From: Tipula vernalis
Taxonomy: Eukaryota; Arthropoda; Insecta; Diptera; Tipulidae
Assembly: GCA_958295665.1 (NCBI GenBank)
Contig: OY282558.1
Span: forward strand, 113,264,838 to 113,328,837
Reading direction: 5' to 3'
Length of the DNA stretch: 64,000 nt
Shown here piece by piece: positions 20,217-32,600 of this stretch (position 1 is the stretch's first letter; every line of letters starts with the position of its first letter). Below the pieces are notes generated by a model. It saw nothing but the letters and a program-made list of their open reading frames with translations. It searched no databases and had not been told where the DNA came from. The translations under genes and the position numbers were made by a program.

Positions 20217-20954
20217 CTCTAACTCCAAACTCAATGCCCAACTCAATCTTCAAACCAATTCGTATGGCAGGGCCCGACCCTCTTGATGTACAAGTTCCAA
20301 AAGCTTTTCAATTCTCCCCCTTGCCTTAGAAACAAATTGGCAAAAAAATTCTAAATCAGATAAGTCGTTTTTGAGATACTATGGATACAGATATCTAGAG
20401 TCCGACGGATAGACAATTTTTATTTTTGATTTTTCGGACTAAGGGACTTTCAAAACGTCGCTAAAACTGGTTTTGGACCATCCAAAGTTTTTGGTTATTT
20501 TTGACAGAATTTCAATACTTTGCTCTTTTTAGACCGAAGTAGTAACCTTAATGTTTGTGTCCGAAAAATTGTCCGAGCAAAATAAAAAATGTTGAATTTA
20601 AATTAAAAAATTTTGTCCAATCGTCAAAATGTCCTCAAAGTATATCAATTCTCATTCAAATCCCATTCATCAGTTTAAAAGAGTCTTTAAACATTGAAAG
20701 ATGGTTAATTGACGAGCCTTGATCTGCAGTAAACCACAGATAAGGATAAACAGATAAACCAACACCCATATATCTGTACTATTTAAGCGTAAATAGTTTT
20801 TAAACCGTGAAATGAGGACCGAAGCCTTAATGCCCGAAAAAGAATGTGTATTAGCTTCTAAAATGTTGGCTGTTTGGCTGGTTTTTTTTTATATGAGGAC
20901 ATCCACTTATTTAGACAAGGAACTTATATTTGTAAACAAGATTCCACCTGTGCC

Positions 20955-21303
20955 CTGGCCTACAGGTGATTTGCAATTCCCAGCAACTCGTAAGAGTAAA
21001 ATCAAACGGAATACGGGGCAGGAGTAGGAATATACGGTAGTGGGACAACCCTCTCGAGGTCCTTGAGCTCCAAGGCTACCGTCTTTCTAGCGGAACTACA
21101 TGCTGTAGTAAACATCTAGGAGGGGGAGCAATAAGCCCAGATAGTATGTATTACGTACCGGGAGGCAGTATTGTCAGGTTCATAAGGACCTGAATATTGT
21201 CTGGACGGATAATTAAGCAGCAGCCAGCACAATAGATCTTCTAGGTCGCAGTGCGAAGTGGCTGATCGCCCGCATGGCCCTCCAATAATAATAATAATAA
21301 TAA
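20955..21303 (+). mobile_element. Internally deleted LINE derivative with AAT tail
   Basis: Starts around GCCTACAGGTGATTTGCAAT and ends in a microsatellite AATAATAATAATAATAATAA at 21,285-21,303 after CATGGCCCTCC. A second copy with the same two end segments lies inverted at 58,217-58,510. Between the shared ends this copy keeps a piece of RNase H coding sequence that the other lacks. Trinucleotide A-rich tails are typical of I-clade and related LINEs. Short, internally deleted and non-autonomous. Confidence 0.65.
21018..21119 (+). pseudogene. LINE RNase H domain fragment
   Basis: The frame reads AGVGIYGSGTTLSRS and then KATVFLAELHAVV before a TAG at 21,117. This matches the first half of the RNase H domain encoded by I-, R1- and Loa-type LINEs: the GAGVY strand and the ATVFQAE strand, whose E is the second catalytic residue. 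Only about 33 residues remain, followed at once by the 3' untranslated segment. Confidence 0.65.
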
Positions 21304-21304
21304 C

Positions 21305-22840
21305 CTGTGCCCTGCCCAAGCGAAAAAAATAAACCAAATTTTGATTTTGAGAAATTCCTTCAAAATGGTAGCAATCTTTGTCTTAACAATATCAAGGAGG
21401 TAAGAAGAGAATATGGCGGACAAGTGCTAGCTCTAAGTAATGTTTGGTGAACAAATTTAAAAAACTAACAGCAAAAAATTCTAATTAAAATTCCAAAATG
21501 TAACGTAACAAAACAATATAAAATTTATTGTATTTGTAATGCTTTAGATAATTTTGGTTAGATGTATTTTTATAACACAATTTTTATTTTCACTGGAAAA
21601 ACAGTGGTGCATTACGAGTTGAAAGTAATACGCAATGTTAAACAATAATCATTGAGGTCGAAAATCGTCAACAATTATTACATGTATTTCGTAACAATAT
21701 TTACGCTATAATTTTTTAAATCAAAAATTGCTTGTATAGACATAATGCAAAATACGATTCGGATTAAACAATTTTGTGTGTAGTTTTGGGGAACTTTGCA
21801 CAAATAAAAATTTGAACTCTAACTAAATATATTGCCACAGATAAAAATAATTTTTTGTCCGTGTAGTTTCAAATTTTTATTTGCGCATAATTCAAATTAC
21901 AAACGCTATAAATTAAAGTCTAGAAGAAAAAAAAAGAAAAAAAAAAAACTGTTTTATACGGGAATGAGAGTATTCACTACTTGTTACACTAATTTGTCAT
22001 ATTTTTCTTGAATGATTTATCGATGTCTCAAAAAGGCAGACAAAATTAAAGAAAATGTAAACATTTCCAATTATTGGTTACATTCCAATTCAGCCATATC
22101 AATATTAAAGCAAAGGTACTGATTACTTATCGCCCTATAAATTTAGTTTTACGAGATAAGATAATTTTCATTACAAAAAATTACGTTTAGTTAGCTATCA
22201 AATTTAATTCTAACGAACGTGATGAAGGCCGAGTAGTCTTGAGAACTTATAATTATACGGTTGTATATTTCCATTAACCTATGTACACATTTATTTCAAT
22301 TATATCTAAGTATACGCACTTATTTTTAATATAAGCATAATTAATCTTTATATGTATGTATTAAAATGTATGTGTATATTATACGTCGTACAGAAACTTA
22401 ATGAAAATGAAGTAAAGTTCAAAGAGTTAATCAATTTCTTATACTCGTTTAATTTTGATTCTACAAAAAATTCCAACAACTTTCTAATTATTATCAATTA
22501 GGTTTTAATATTAAAAAAAAAAAATCTCGTACATTTAATCAACCTATAAGACATTAATTTATATTCATTTCGAGTGGGTTGATCAAAAATCGATTATTCA
22601 CCCTTTGGAAATATGTATACATAGAAAATCATAAAGAAATTTAATTTTATGTAATTTGTGTATGCAGTTTTATAGACACTCCTGCGCTTATTATACGAGA
22701 TCAATAAGAACTTTAATAACAATAATTTGTATCCAAAAAATTATCGTTAATTATGTTTGTAGTCATTAAGATAAAATAATTTGATGATGATGATATTGTT
22801 GCATCGATCAAATTTATTATGTGAACCAAATGTGAGCGGG
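21305..22840. other. AT-rich stretch without a recognisable gene
   Basis: Short frames only. Includes long A/T runs (about 21,925-21,950, 22,510). It lies immediately upstream of the possible promoter at 22,847 and could hold its regulatory DNA, but I see no specific site. Confidence 0.45.
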
Positions 22841-22860
22841 AACTAATCAGTTACAGTCGT
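22805..22860 (+). promoter_or_regulatory. Possible RNA polymerase II core promoter
   Basis: AATCAGTTAC at 22,845-22,854 contains the arthropod initiator core TCAGT (22,847-22,851). About 32-36 bp upstream there is an AT-rich TTTATTATG that could act weakly as a TATA element. An ATG in good context follows 84 bp downstream. Initiator matches are common by chance; the downstream exon is the reason for listing it. Confidence 0.3.
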
Positions 22861-22932
22861 AATTTGTAATCACCGTTATAGTAGTTATAGTTACATTGTT
22901 ATATTATAATTTTATAAATTTTTCACTTTCCC

Positions 22933-22983
22933 ATGGATTTAACAACAAAAAAATTGTACACCGCTATAATATCAAGTTTGAAA
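22933..22983 (+). CDS. Possible first coding exon (17 aa) of an unidentified host gene
   Basis: CCATGG context at 22,931-22,936 starts MDLTTKKLYTAIISSLK. This is directly followed by a consensus 5' splice donor, GTAAGTAT, at 22,984, in phase 0. The peptide ends in a hydrophobic stretch (LYTAIISSL) that could begin a signal anchor or first membrane segment. I could not find a convincing second exon in the window; insect introns can be tens of kilobases. The family is unknown and the call depends on start, donor and upstream initiator lining up. Confidence 0.35.
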
Positions 22984-22989
22984 GTAAGT

Positions 22990-24290
22990 ATACATACATA
23001 CATAGATTAGCTAAATTCACTTTTATTTTCAGCTTAATAAAACAGAAATACATATTAAATAAATAAAAAAATTGATTCGTTTGGGGTTGGGAGAAAAAAA
23101 AGCAAGGAAAAACGATTTAAACCATTTTTATGCTATTACCGCGGAAAATTGTTATTCTTTTATTTTTATTTTCCGTTTGTTTTTTGTGAGAGATTGGTAA
23201 AGCTGCTAAATCATACTAAATAAATTAATTGCTTTTTATATATAAATAAACATAAATATACTTATATGAATGTGTATCGATGATGCGGGAAAATATTAAT
23301 TGGGAAATAGATATTTGAAGGTCACTTTATAAAAGTTCAATGGTATAACAAAAATATTTTATGATTGTATTTCCCAAAATGTAAATCCATTAGAATTTTG
23401 ATACCTGTCACTCACTGAAAAATATTACCTTGCGCAATATTAATTTGAAGTGAAATTTGGAAATTTCATTAAATTTTTGAAACCTAAATCGTTTTCAATT
23501 GGCTAATCAATTGTGAATTTCTATTGCGTCTATATAATGTTTACATAACCTGAAAAACACTGTCATTAATAAATTTGAGAAATTATTTCATTTGTAGCAA
23601 CACAGTCCGTGAACTGCCGAATTAGTTCAATAATTTTATTTACTAATTTTGTAATTCGAACTTAAGGGGCCACTCTAGCGGTGGAGAAAATAAACAAATT
23701 TTCCCCGGGACAGTGAAATAAATTAAAATTTAGAAAATTGATTATACAACTATGGACTGTAAAAACTAATTTTTCCGAAGCGACAAACAAAATGGTGTTT
23801 TAAAAAAAAAAAATTCAAAATTTCAAATTCATACATTTTGGCTACGGTGGATACTTTTCCAGATGCTGGCTCTATGGCTGTAAGTGGGAAAGAATGACTT
23901 ACTAATTCATTTAAAAGCGCTAATACCTGCTTAAATCCTGTTTAAATAATAAATGTGGGCTAAGTGTTGTATACTTATAAATGAAACCATATCACCCCAT
24001 TGCTTGTTATGAAATATCGGGTTTTAAAGCTCATAGATTGGATAGAGTTTGTTGTCCTAAAGGTGGTTTGTTGATTTAAGTATATGAAAAGTGGTGTATC
24101 TAGTTACTAAGTTGGAGGTCATTTTTTGGTATTTATTTTGAAACAGCGCAAAATTTTGCTTGGAGCTTTTTTTTTTATAAACGCCCTAAATATGACTGCT
24201 GTGAAATTCTGGACGAATTCTTGTCTAATTATACCCCAAAGTACAATGAGGTAATCTAATTGTAATTAAGTAAATAAATTTCGTTGCTTT
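22990..24290. other. AT-rich stretch, possible intron
   Basis: No coding domain or repeat pair recognised. If the exon at 22,933-22,983 is real, this is intronic. A GC-richer patch at about 23,665-23,710 (GGGGCCACTCTAGCGGTGGA) stands out but has no assigned role. Confidence 0.4.
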
Positions 24291-24394
24291 AGACAGCCAT
24301 AACTACAAGGCGATCATTAGTGAGGCAACGCATTTTGTTAAGGCATGTGACTCGTCACTACTGGCTCTTGTTTTATTGTTACATGTAACACATT

Positions 24395-25320
24395 TTGTTA
24401 ACCAACTTTCGCTTGGATTTTATGAATACAATAATATTGAGTCTCAAGACTTCATTTGGCATGCTCTGGGATGATTTTCAACTTGCAAATTCTGTAGATA
24501 ATAAAATTCAGTTGTTAAACAATATAATTTTGAAGCTCTTCAAACCATTTGTACCGTTAAGAACAACTTGTAAGCCTCGATATATTAAAAGTCCTCCTTG
24601 TTTAACGCCTGAGGTATGTGCGCTCGTGAATACGCATAATTTTGCTTTTAATAGATTTTCACGTGATAATAATAATGAATTTTTCTTTAATGATTACATA
24701 CGATTGCAAAATCAAACTACAAATTTTATCGGTAAAGTGAAATCCGGTTATTTGGACAAATTTTCAAACCTCCCACTAAAGCCTATAAGTGGAATAAGCT
24801 TTCTAAACAGGGTTTCGGTGGAGATAAAAATAAAAGTGATGATGTGCCAATATCTTCCAATGAGTTAAACACATATTTTTGTAATAATAGTTATGTTCGT
24901 GATTAACAATTCCGAGATTCAGTTTAATTTGCGTAAACCTAATTCTCAATCCATGTTTCCCTTTAGGAATATCACTGACCGCTAGTTGCTACTAATTGTG
25001 TAAAACTCGATGCTACTGGATCTGACAGTATTTCGCCAAGATATTTATATTATTTTAACTACCTACTATCAACGTCTCCGATTTTCGGCCGATTAGCATT
25101 TTACCTGTGTTATCGATGATGTTTGAACATATCATCAAAAAATAAATTATGGACCACTTGGAAGTAAAAGACTTGTTATGCAAATAGCTGTCGGCGTATA
25201 GAGCTGTTCTTAGTACAGAAGACACTAAGACACTCCTCTGTTGTAGAGACTTTCGATTTCAGAACAGGATTAATCACAAAATTTTAATGTTTAAATTGCA
25301 AAAATTTTTTTTTCGATAGT
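24395..25320 (+). pseudogene. LINE ORF2 fragment (linker and start of reverse transcriptase)
   Basis: The 157-codon frame at 24,395-24,868 contains WDDFQLANSVDNKIQLLNNI, FKPFVPLRTT and IKSPPCLTPEVCALVNT. This is the region between endonuclease and RT in CR1/Jockey-type LINEs, where PPWLTPEV is typical. Further down, in broken frames, are SDFRPISILPVLSMMFEHII (about 25,075-25,135) and a QSAYRA-like LSAYRAVLSTEDTKTLL (about 25,190), the first RT motifs. No catalytic FADD was found and the piece ends about 25,320. Truncated at both ends. Confidence 0.7.
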
Positions 25321-25329
25321 ACGGCATTC

Positions 25330-25795
25330 GCTAATTGACAGTTAGCTATCTTGTGGTGCGCAGGAAGTTCAAACTAGCACGAGGCCATTCAAAACAATCT
25401 TAGAAAACGTGGTATGCCATGGAAAATTTAAATGTATCGGCAAATTAATAATCGAAAATTTGTTAAATTATTTTTGCAATATTCAATCGTTTTTACTTTC
25501 GAGTTTATATTCTTTCTGTATCAGTGTGTTACGTTTTTATTAAGTCGCTAAAAGTCAGAAAGTGTAGCGGCAGTCGTTACTTCGCTAATAAATTCCGGAT
25601 TTACCGTAGAACCATACAACGTGTTTAGTCGTGATTTTGCGAGACGGGGTTGTATACTATGCGACAAGGTACAGTCAGACAAAGAGTAACAAACATTCGA
25701 AATGATCGTTTTATAGAGCCACGGCTCCAGAACTTCTATCATAACACAGAATAAGCAAACATAAAAAGGACTGAATCTGATTAGACCCAATTCCT
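25330..25795. other. Stretch without an assigned gene
   Basis: Contains only short frames (80-codon minus frame at 25,790-25,548, unrecognised). It lies between LINE and Tc1 remnants and may be part of either. Confidence 0.35.
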
Positions 25796-25796
25796 A

Positions 25797-26165
25797 TTCA
25801 TCGATGAATTGAAATTTTGTTTGCGGACGACCTGGGAAGCGTACTCTCCATGCACCTGCACCGAAAGGGTTTGAGGCGGATCAATCTACAACGGCCGTTC
25901 GCTATATTACCGAAATATTGGAAGAATATGTTGTTTCCTAAGTACCGTTTAAAGGCAATAATTTCGTGCTAATGCACGATAATGGAAGACCTCATATTGC
26001 CAGAAAAAGAATTTAGTGAAACAACTCTGAAGCACGCTCTTAGAGGAATGGGAAATATCTTACAGTGCAATATCCAACAGATTATTAAAAGTATGGGACG
26101 AAGGATGATCGGTTATTCAAGCTCGGGAGGGCAATACATGCTACTAAATATTTTTTATTGGTTAA
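25797..26165 (+). pseudogene. Tc1-family transposase remnant
   Basis: Pieces in order: FIDELKFCLRTTWEAYSP (the D of the usual TDESRFCL is kept as D), FVLMHDNGRPHIARKRI (second catalytic D region, about 25,965-26,015), then QCNIQQIIKSMGRRMIG at about 26,070-26,120, the C-terminal helix block. The SPDLNPIEH segment with the third catalytic residue is deleted. Several stops. It belongs to a different copy, not clearly to the family of the intact Tc1 at 9.1 kb. Confidence 0.7.
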
Positions 26166-26179
26166 TGTGAAATTTTAAA

Positions 26180-26745
26180 TTAACATTTTTAAAATTTGTC
26201 CTTTTTTGGTTTCTGTTTGAAAATTCGAAAACCCCAACGACATGTTTAGAAAGCGTAAGTCTTACCCACATTTCCCAATATTGTTTTCAATGAGGTTCAA
26301 GAGGTATTCACATTTGAAAATTTAGTTATAAGCCATGTTTTGGTATAAGTTAAAAAAAATCAGCTATATGATGAAGATTGTTTTGAATGACCTTCAATTT
26401 GGTTTTTGTTTCATGTTTCCAGCGAAATATACAAAAATATAAATGCAAAAATTTCTGTTTTTCTGAAATTAAAATTTTTCTAAATTTATGACTTTATAAA
26501 TTTGGTTAGTTTTCAGAATTCTTATTTCTAAATTTTAGCCTTTAATTTTAATAACCAACTTACTACATTCTAAATTCATTACCAAAACTCTCAAATATAT
26601 TAATCTTTTCCAAAATTCTAAATGATTAAATAACTAAATTCATATTTTAAAGTAAAACAATTTTAACTGTCCAAATTTGTTCAAAAAGTCATCAATTTTG
26701 AAATTGACAATTGAAGAAATCTTTCGGTTTCAATAGCTGGCTAGG
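26180..26745. other. AT-rich stretch without a recognisable gene
   Basis: No frame above 60 codons of interest and no repeat structure recognised. Confidence 0.5.
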
Positions 26746-28079
26746 AAACTTTTCTCATGCTACACATTCTGTTTTGAGCAATAGCTGATTTACAATAAAA
26801 TTTACAGCAAGAGGTGAAATAACATTAAAAATTAACGATAATAACAAGATTAATAAAAATTATTTAAAACTCCGTATTGTCCATCAATCACGCCACTCCA
26901 AACATTTTGACTTAACGTCGATCCTAATCGCTTAATTTGCAAATAATTGGAATTCCAAAGGGAAACTCCCATAACATAAAACGATTTCTTTAATACCTAC
27001 AAACATTTTTGGTCGGAATTAGACGGACGTTAGAGGAATGAAACCTACTAAACAGCAATTTCCTATAAAGATAACAAGAAGGAGCCTAGTTTTGAGAAGT
27101 TTAAAAATCAAAGGACAAAATCGAAATTCGTAAAACAAAGATAAACTACATTCTAGAACAATGCTAGATTAGGCAGAAATATGATCGAATTTCCTAATAC
27201 CAAAAATAAACCTAGTACAAGCATTAAAAATCTTTGGAGAACCTGCATATTTTCCTGAAGCATACCGAATAAAACTATGTGACCATAAATAAAATGAGAA
27301 AGAAGATAAGACAAAAATAATTTTTTCCTAAACCGACTATCAGAAAATCCTGCTACTTATACAAACAACTAAGCTATTCAAACACCTTACTAACACTGAC
27401 TAAATGGTTACCCCAAGTAAGAGTTTTATTAATAACTAAGCCTAAATCTCTAATAGTATTTGAATATTTAATTAGCGAGCGCTGTAGAAAAATACTAGAA
27501 AAGGACGAGGTATCTCACGATTTTTTTATGAATTATAATCGACAGCACAGAACCATGAAACAAAGAATTGTCAGAAAAAAACTGCATGAGAACGTAGTTG
27601 AAAATCAATTTGGCAGCGGAAATCGACAATCTAAACTGAGATAACAGTTTAATAAAAAGAATTCTTTGATTAATAGAATCAGAGGCCCTAGAAAAATCTA
27701 ATAAAGTTAAAGAAATTCAATCCCCTATTACTCATATTACGCCTAATAAAGGGCCGAAAATGGGATATCTCTGAAGGATTACTGATCTTTGGGATGTTGA
27801 CTATTTTATTTAGCTTCCACTGATCTGAATAGGAAGAGGGCGTGATACGTGAGTATACAATTGAAGATATGAAACAAATATTTTGAGACGAAAGGGAAAA
27901 CTCGTCTAACGAATTTCAAATTGAGGTTATCCAAACTAGAAGATTCCGATTTAACCTTCCAAATAGGAGTTTGTAAATCCGCGAGAGAAATATTTAAAAA
28001 AAAATGACTTATAGGGTGTGTTAGCGAACAAATCGACGGCACCTGAGTTCAAACTAGAGCAAAAATAACTTAACATATT

Positions 28080-28366
28080 TGTTGTTTACTCATGGACTAA
28101 TATCACTAACCTCTAGCAGAAGTTTTGAAGTTAGGTTTACAGAACATATAAAAGAAATCAGAAAACTAAAAATCGACTCGAAATATGCACAGCACTTGAC
28201 TACAGAAAAACATAATTACACTGCCATCAACAGAAACTCACAGGTATTACACAGAATACGAAAAGGATTAGAAGAACTGGAAATATACAAGAAACGATAT
28301 AACCCATTTTTACTAAACGAAAAAATTGGCCGCAATAAAATTTACAACCTCATTGTAAATCCGTAA
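28080..28366 (+). pseudogene. Penelope-like element endonuclease remnant (GIY-YIG C-terminal part)
   Basis: A 95-codon frame contains SSRSFEVRFTEHIKEIRKLK, SKYAQHLTTEKHNYTAINRN and a LEELEIYKK block. This pattern, TGRSFKxRxxEH then KSxFAxHxxxxxHxY then LExxxIYK, is that of the second half of the GIY-YIG endonuclease of Penelope-like retroelements. The GIY-YIG signature itself, the N-terminal half and the reverse transcriptase are absent. Host anticodon-type or UvrC-like GIY-YIG proteins lack this spacing. It sits inside the minus-strand LINE in opposite orientation. Confidence 0.5.
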
Positions 28367-28540
28367 TTAATATCATTTTGCACATATAGTATACACCCAC
28401 ACATACCAAATGGTCAACAAATTTTTCTCTTTTTTTTTTATCATAAACACACGCCAGATAGTATTAAAAAAAAAAAGAGTGGTGGTACTACCCCTTTAAG
28501 AAGAAAAAATAAAATTAGCGGGAAGGAAGATTCACAAGGT

Positions 28541-28588
28541 ACGTAGGCATAAAAAATAGGGTTGATCCCCTATTTTTTATGCCTACGT
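28541..28588. repeat. Perfect 21-bp hairpin with a 6-nt loop
   Basis: ACGTAGGCATAAAAAATAGG plus G (28,541-28,561) is followed after TTGATC by its exact reverse complement ending ACGT at 28,588. A further G-U and two G-C pairs extend it outward. The arms are too short for a usual miRNA precursor and there is no T run typical of a terminator. It marks a junction between LINE and Penelope-like fragments. Confidence 0.85.
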
Positions 28589-29659
28589 GCCAAGTAGATT
28601 TTAGCATAATTTTAGTTAGAGTTTGTTAGAAATTTGGTAAAGGAATAACATCCGAAATGATCGCAACTTCAATTTCAAATAAAATAAATATCACAAGTGC
28701 AAAACTAAAATATTGAGTTTTATAACTATTGATATCATTGGGTTTGAAAACCTCACCAGAACTACTCTTTCATTTGCCTAGGCCTAAATTACGAACATTA
28801 CGCCAGAAAACCTTGGTAGAAATAGAGAAGTCTAACTTGTCCGTGAAAAAAATTACGTTTAGCAATACGAATTAACCGTACAACTCTATTACGAAGCTGA
28901 TTATAATCTAAGTGAGATTTACTATTAGGATACCTTTTCCGTGAACGATATTTTCTAACTCTAATACTTATGGCATTCGAAATTCCTGAGACAACCAATG
29001 TGGAGATTTAAAGGAATAAGGAAATAAAGGAATAAGAGGCGGTTGGACAACGAAACGTTAGTGCCACAGTGTTGTGTACGGTTAAATTTAAACTATTTAA
29101 AAGATTCAAATAATTCGGAGGGAAGGCGGAATTTTGGAATATGTCGAAATTTAAGTCACCTGATTTACGAGTATATGTATATGTACATTTCATCGAACTT
29201 ACAAGAGAAATTACTAAACAAACTTCTAAATCTACAAGGGATTTTTTAAATTGGACATACGACCTCTTTATAAAACCGTTTATAAAAACATTGACAAACA
29301 AAAACCCTAAATTAGAGACTAACAATTGAAATGGAAGAAGTTATGGTAACTAATACAGCAAACACAGCATATCTAAACCAGGGAGGAGGTACTGTCTTTC
29401 CTAAATATTTTAAAACCTTAGATGGGCAAAACTGAATTAGGGCTATTAGGGTTTAAAAAGGTCTCAGAGAATCAGAGAATAACGACTGAATCACCGTTAA
29501 AAATGTGACAAATCTCGTCAATATTTGGGACCAAACTCTGTACGTTTAAGCTAGCTACATTTAATAATGACCTATCAACTAAAATAGATTTTAGAACTAT
29601 ATTGGGATTGTTAAATGACATAAATAGAATCAAAATCAAAACTTAAGCGTAAACACGAC

Positions 29660-32600
29660 GGGTGCATGATTGATGGGCAATTCTTACAAATAAAAGTAAC
29701 GAATGCTTCATCGACCTCCAAAATGAACGTCGGTTACTGGAAATCTATAACGAAGAGAATCAAAAAAGGACGCAAAGGAACAATACTTAACCGTAGAGTT
29801 GCAATTTATGCTCCAAACATCGTCTTATTATAAATTACAATTTTTTTTCTATTATGAAAAAGTGACACTTCTGCCTATAAGAAGACTACTAATTGACGTT
29901 TCAACGCCTGCTCGCTAAGCTCACAAACCCCCGACGGCACCTGCTCGCTGCACTCGCCAATCATTGAATAATTATGACAATTTATTTTCGGTGATGTATG
30001 CAAATGGAATAAAAAAATTAAAATTGTTATAGCATAGTTTTTGTTTCGTGCAAAAAAGCGCTAGCCTGCATCCTGATTCTCTAAAAAATAAGATAATATG
30101 TAAGCGGGTAAACTTCTGAAAAGCAAAGTACTTTTTTGAGTTTGGCATTTTTCGATATTACTAGTTAGTTAGTAGTAATTCAAATCGAGACGTTGCAAAC
30201 ACATAAAAGTAAACTTTACTTTTCACAAGTTTTCACAGGTCTACTTGGTATTCCGATCTGAAAGTAGACCAACAGACAATATGTGACCAACTATCGGCCA
30301 ATCATATAATAAATAATTTTTTTTTTTTTTCGGTGTATCATTTTTATTTTTAAATATGGAGAGGTTACATTTTGTTGAGAATCTTAATTTTTACGTCAAT
30401 CGCACCTTAAGCATTTTGGCTTATGCTATTTTCGCTGCTGCTTAAACTGTTAAGAACTTGAAGGACAATGTTTCAAGTGTTCAACAAATCGTTTGACAAT
30501 CATATTTTATGATATATTTGTAAGGATTAGAAACAAATATAATTTTACACTAAAAGCATTTAGAATACCAAGTATGTACCTGAAAAAATATGTACTTATC
30601 GAATCCTCATTTCTTTATAAGACAAAAGATTTTTTGTCTTTCTATGAAGTGTTATTACTGTGTGTGAAGTGTTAGCACAGTTTCTATTTTTCTTTTCTTT
30701 TGTTGGTGTTTAGTTTTATAAGGCTTAAAAATAGAAATGTTCACCTTTTATTAGAACAATAGACCTAATTTTGTACCATTGATTTGAAGGACTCGAAGGT
30801 ATCTAGAGATAAACATTTCCGGAAAATATGTAATTTATATTTACCCATTTTAAATATTTGGTATGCAGAGTAGGTGCGTTTTACCTTTAGCTTTAGTACA
30901 GTAATAATAAATATCAAATTTTAAGAATGATTCGCAAAAAATATTAATATTCTGGTACATAACGGTAAACAAATGAATTTTCCAATAAGGCAAAGTTAAT
31001 AGCACATGTGCCACACAGCATGAATCGTCTGATATTTTTGTGATGAGTAATAGAAAATCGATAAAAAAATAAACCATGAATATTACCGGCCACGGTATTG
31101 GTATAATATGGAAAATAAAATATCACCCACCTTGTTTAAGGGAACAATAGTCCAATTGTTGTATAACAATCTAAACTAAACAAATAAATTATCTCTAAGA
31201 AAAATTTAGGGTTAATAACATTTTATCAGCTATAATCAAACAAACTATTTATTTACATTTATTATGTTTAACAAATTTTCCATCGTCAATTTCATATAGC
31301 AAACAAAATAAAATTCAATTTCATTTCAAGTTGGTTTTCAAGTTTTATTTGTATTTTATTGATTTTCACTTAAAATAATTCAAAAAATAAAAATGTTTGG
31401 ATAATGGATAATCGCTATACACAGAACACACAGGTCCCTTTCCAAAATAGTTTTTTACTTTTGTGTTCAGAAAATGGAAATTGAATTTATTTCAATTCTT
31501 TTATTACGATGACGACAATGAATCGAAATTGATTTTTTTTTATAATCATTCCCTAAACCCCATGTGAGTCCATTATATTGTAATACATCGACAGCAAACA
31601 AAAAATTTCTACTAACGAAACTAAATCCAACTTGCTTCCTCTTTTTGTAATGTTGTTGTTGGATTTTGTTAATAAATATCTAAACAGATTTTTTTTTTTA
31701 CTTACCACCCGTTATCTAATTGTCTATATGGATAGATATGTATATAAGAAACTACTATATGTATAAGAACTGAAATGTTTGTTTGATGCATTGAATTTAG
31801 AAGATCAAAACATCTGTTCAAGACTCAAGAAAACATTTTTTTTTTGTTTCGTTTTTTTACTCTCTTATGTACATCGTAGAACATTTCTTTGGATTGTATT
31901 GTTTTGTTTGATGTAAATTTGATATTTTTTTTTTTTTTATTTTCAATGTCTTTAACATTTTACTTCATCTTGCTCGAAAAAAAAAAATTAAAAAGAGATT
32001 GAACAAAAATTGTATATATAAAGATGATGGAGAGAAAACGTAAATTAAAATAACACAAACTATTATATGTAAGAAGACCAGAAATAATAAAATTTAGCTA
32101 GAGGCAGTCTTCTTAAGCAACAACAAAAATATCATAAAACACAAAAGAATATTGTTAGACATTTTCAAAGAAAATTATGCACAAAAAAAACGGATTTTTA
32201 AAATTAGAAATATACGATGCCAAAGTGTAATAAAACCCACAAGTAAATGAACTTGGTCTGACGAAATTTTACCTCCAGCTAAATACATCAGTAATGTACG
32301 AATCGAGCCTAAAATAAATCATTTTAATTCAATAATTTAATTAGGTATGCCTTTCAGTAAATTAAATACTACTAAATTATAAACAATTTTAAGCCGGCCT
32401 AATCGTCTTAAGAAGACATGCAACATAAAATAAGAAACTGTGATAAATCGCGGTACATTAGCCTGCAAGGTACTTTTTATATCCAAATAAAAAAAAAAAA
32501 CAGAAAATATGATTTAGTTATGTTAAAATGTAGTTGTGACTGCATAACAGGTTGCATTCGTAATTCACGTATTCAAATTAATACAGTTTTGACTCCGTAG

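Larger units (their letters stand above)
26750..29640 (-). mobile_element. Decayed LINE (endonuclease to RT), interrupted by other insertions
   Basis: On the minus strand from 29,640: LNVASLNVQSLVPNIDEICH is the start of an APE-type endonuclease, with SETFLNP after it. The linker RDRKYR-like block follows at 28,998-28,800 (SIRVRKYRSRKRYPNS, YNQLRNRVVRLIRIAKRNFF). The RT region begins at 28,042 (VKSESSSLDNLNLKFVRRVF, then FVSKYLFHIFNCIL), and GLVINKTLTWGNHLVSV near 27,400 is the late RT block. The piece 28,080-28,590 is foreign. Heavily mutated; similar in type to the fragment at 24.4 kb but on the other strand. Confidence 0.7.

Noticed and set aside
28541..28588. microRNA precursor
   Set aside because: Arms of 21 bp with a 6-nt loop are shorter than usual precursors and lie at a junction of transposon fragments.
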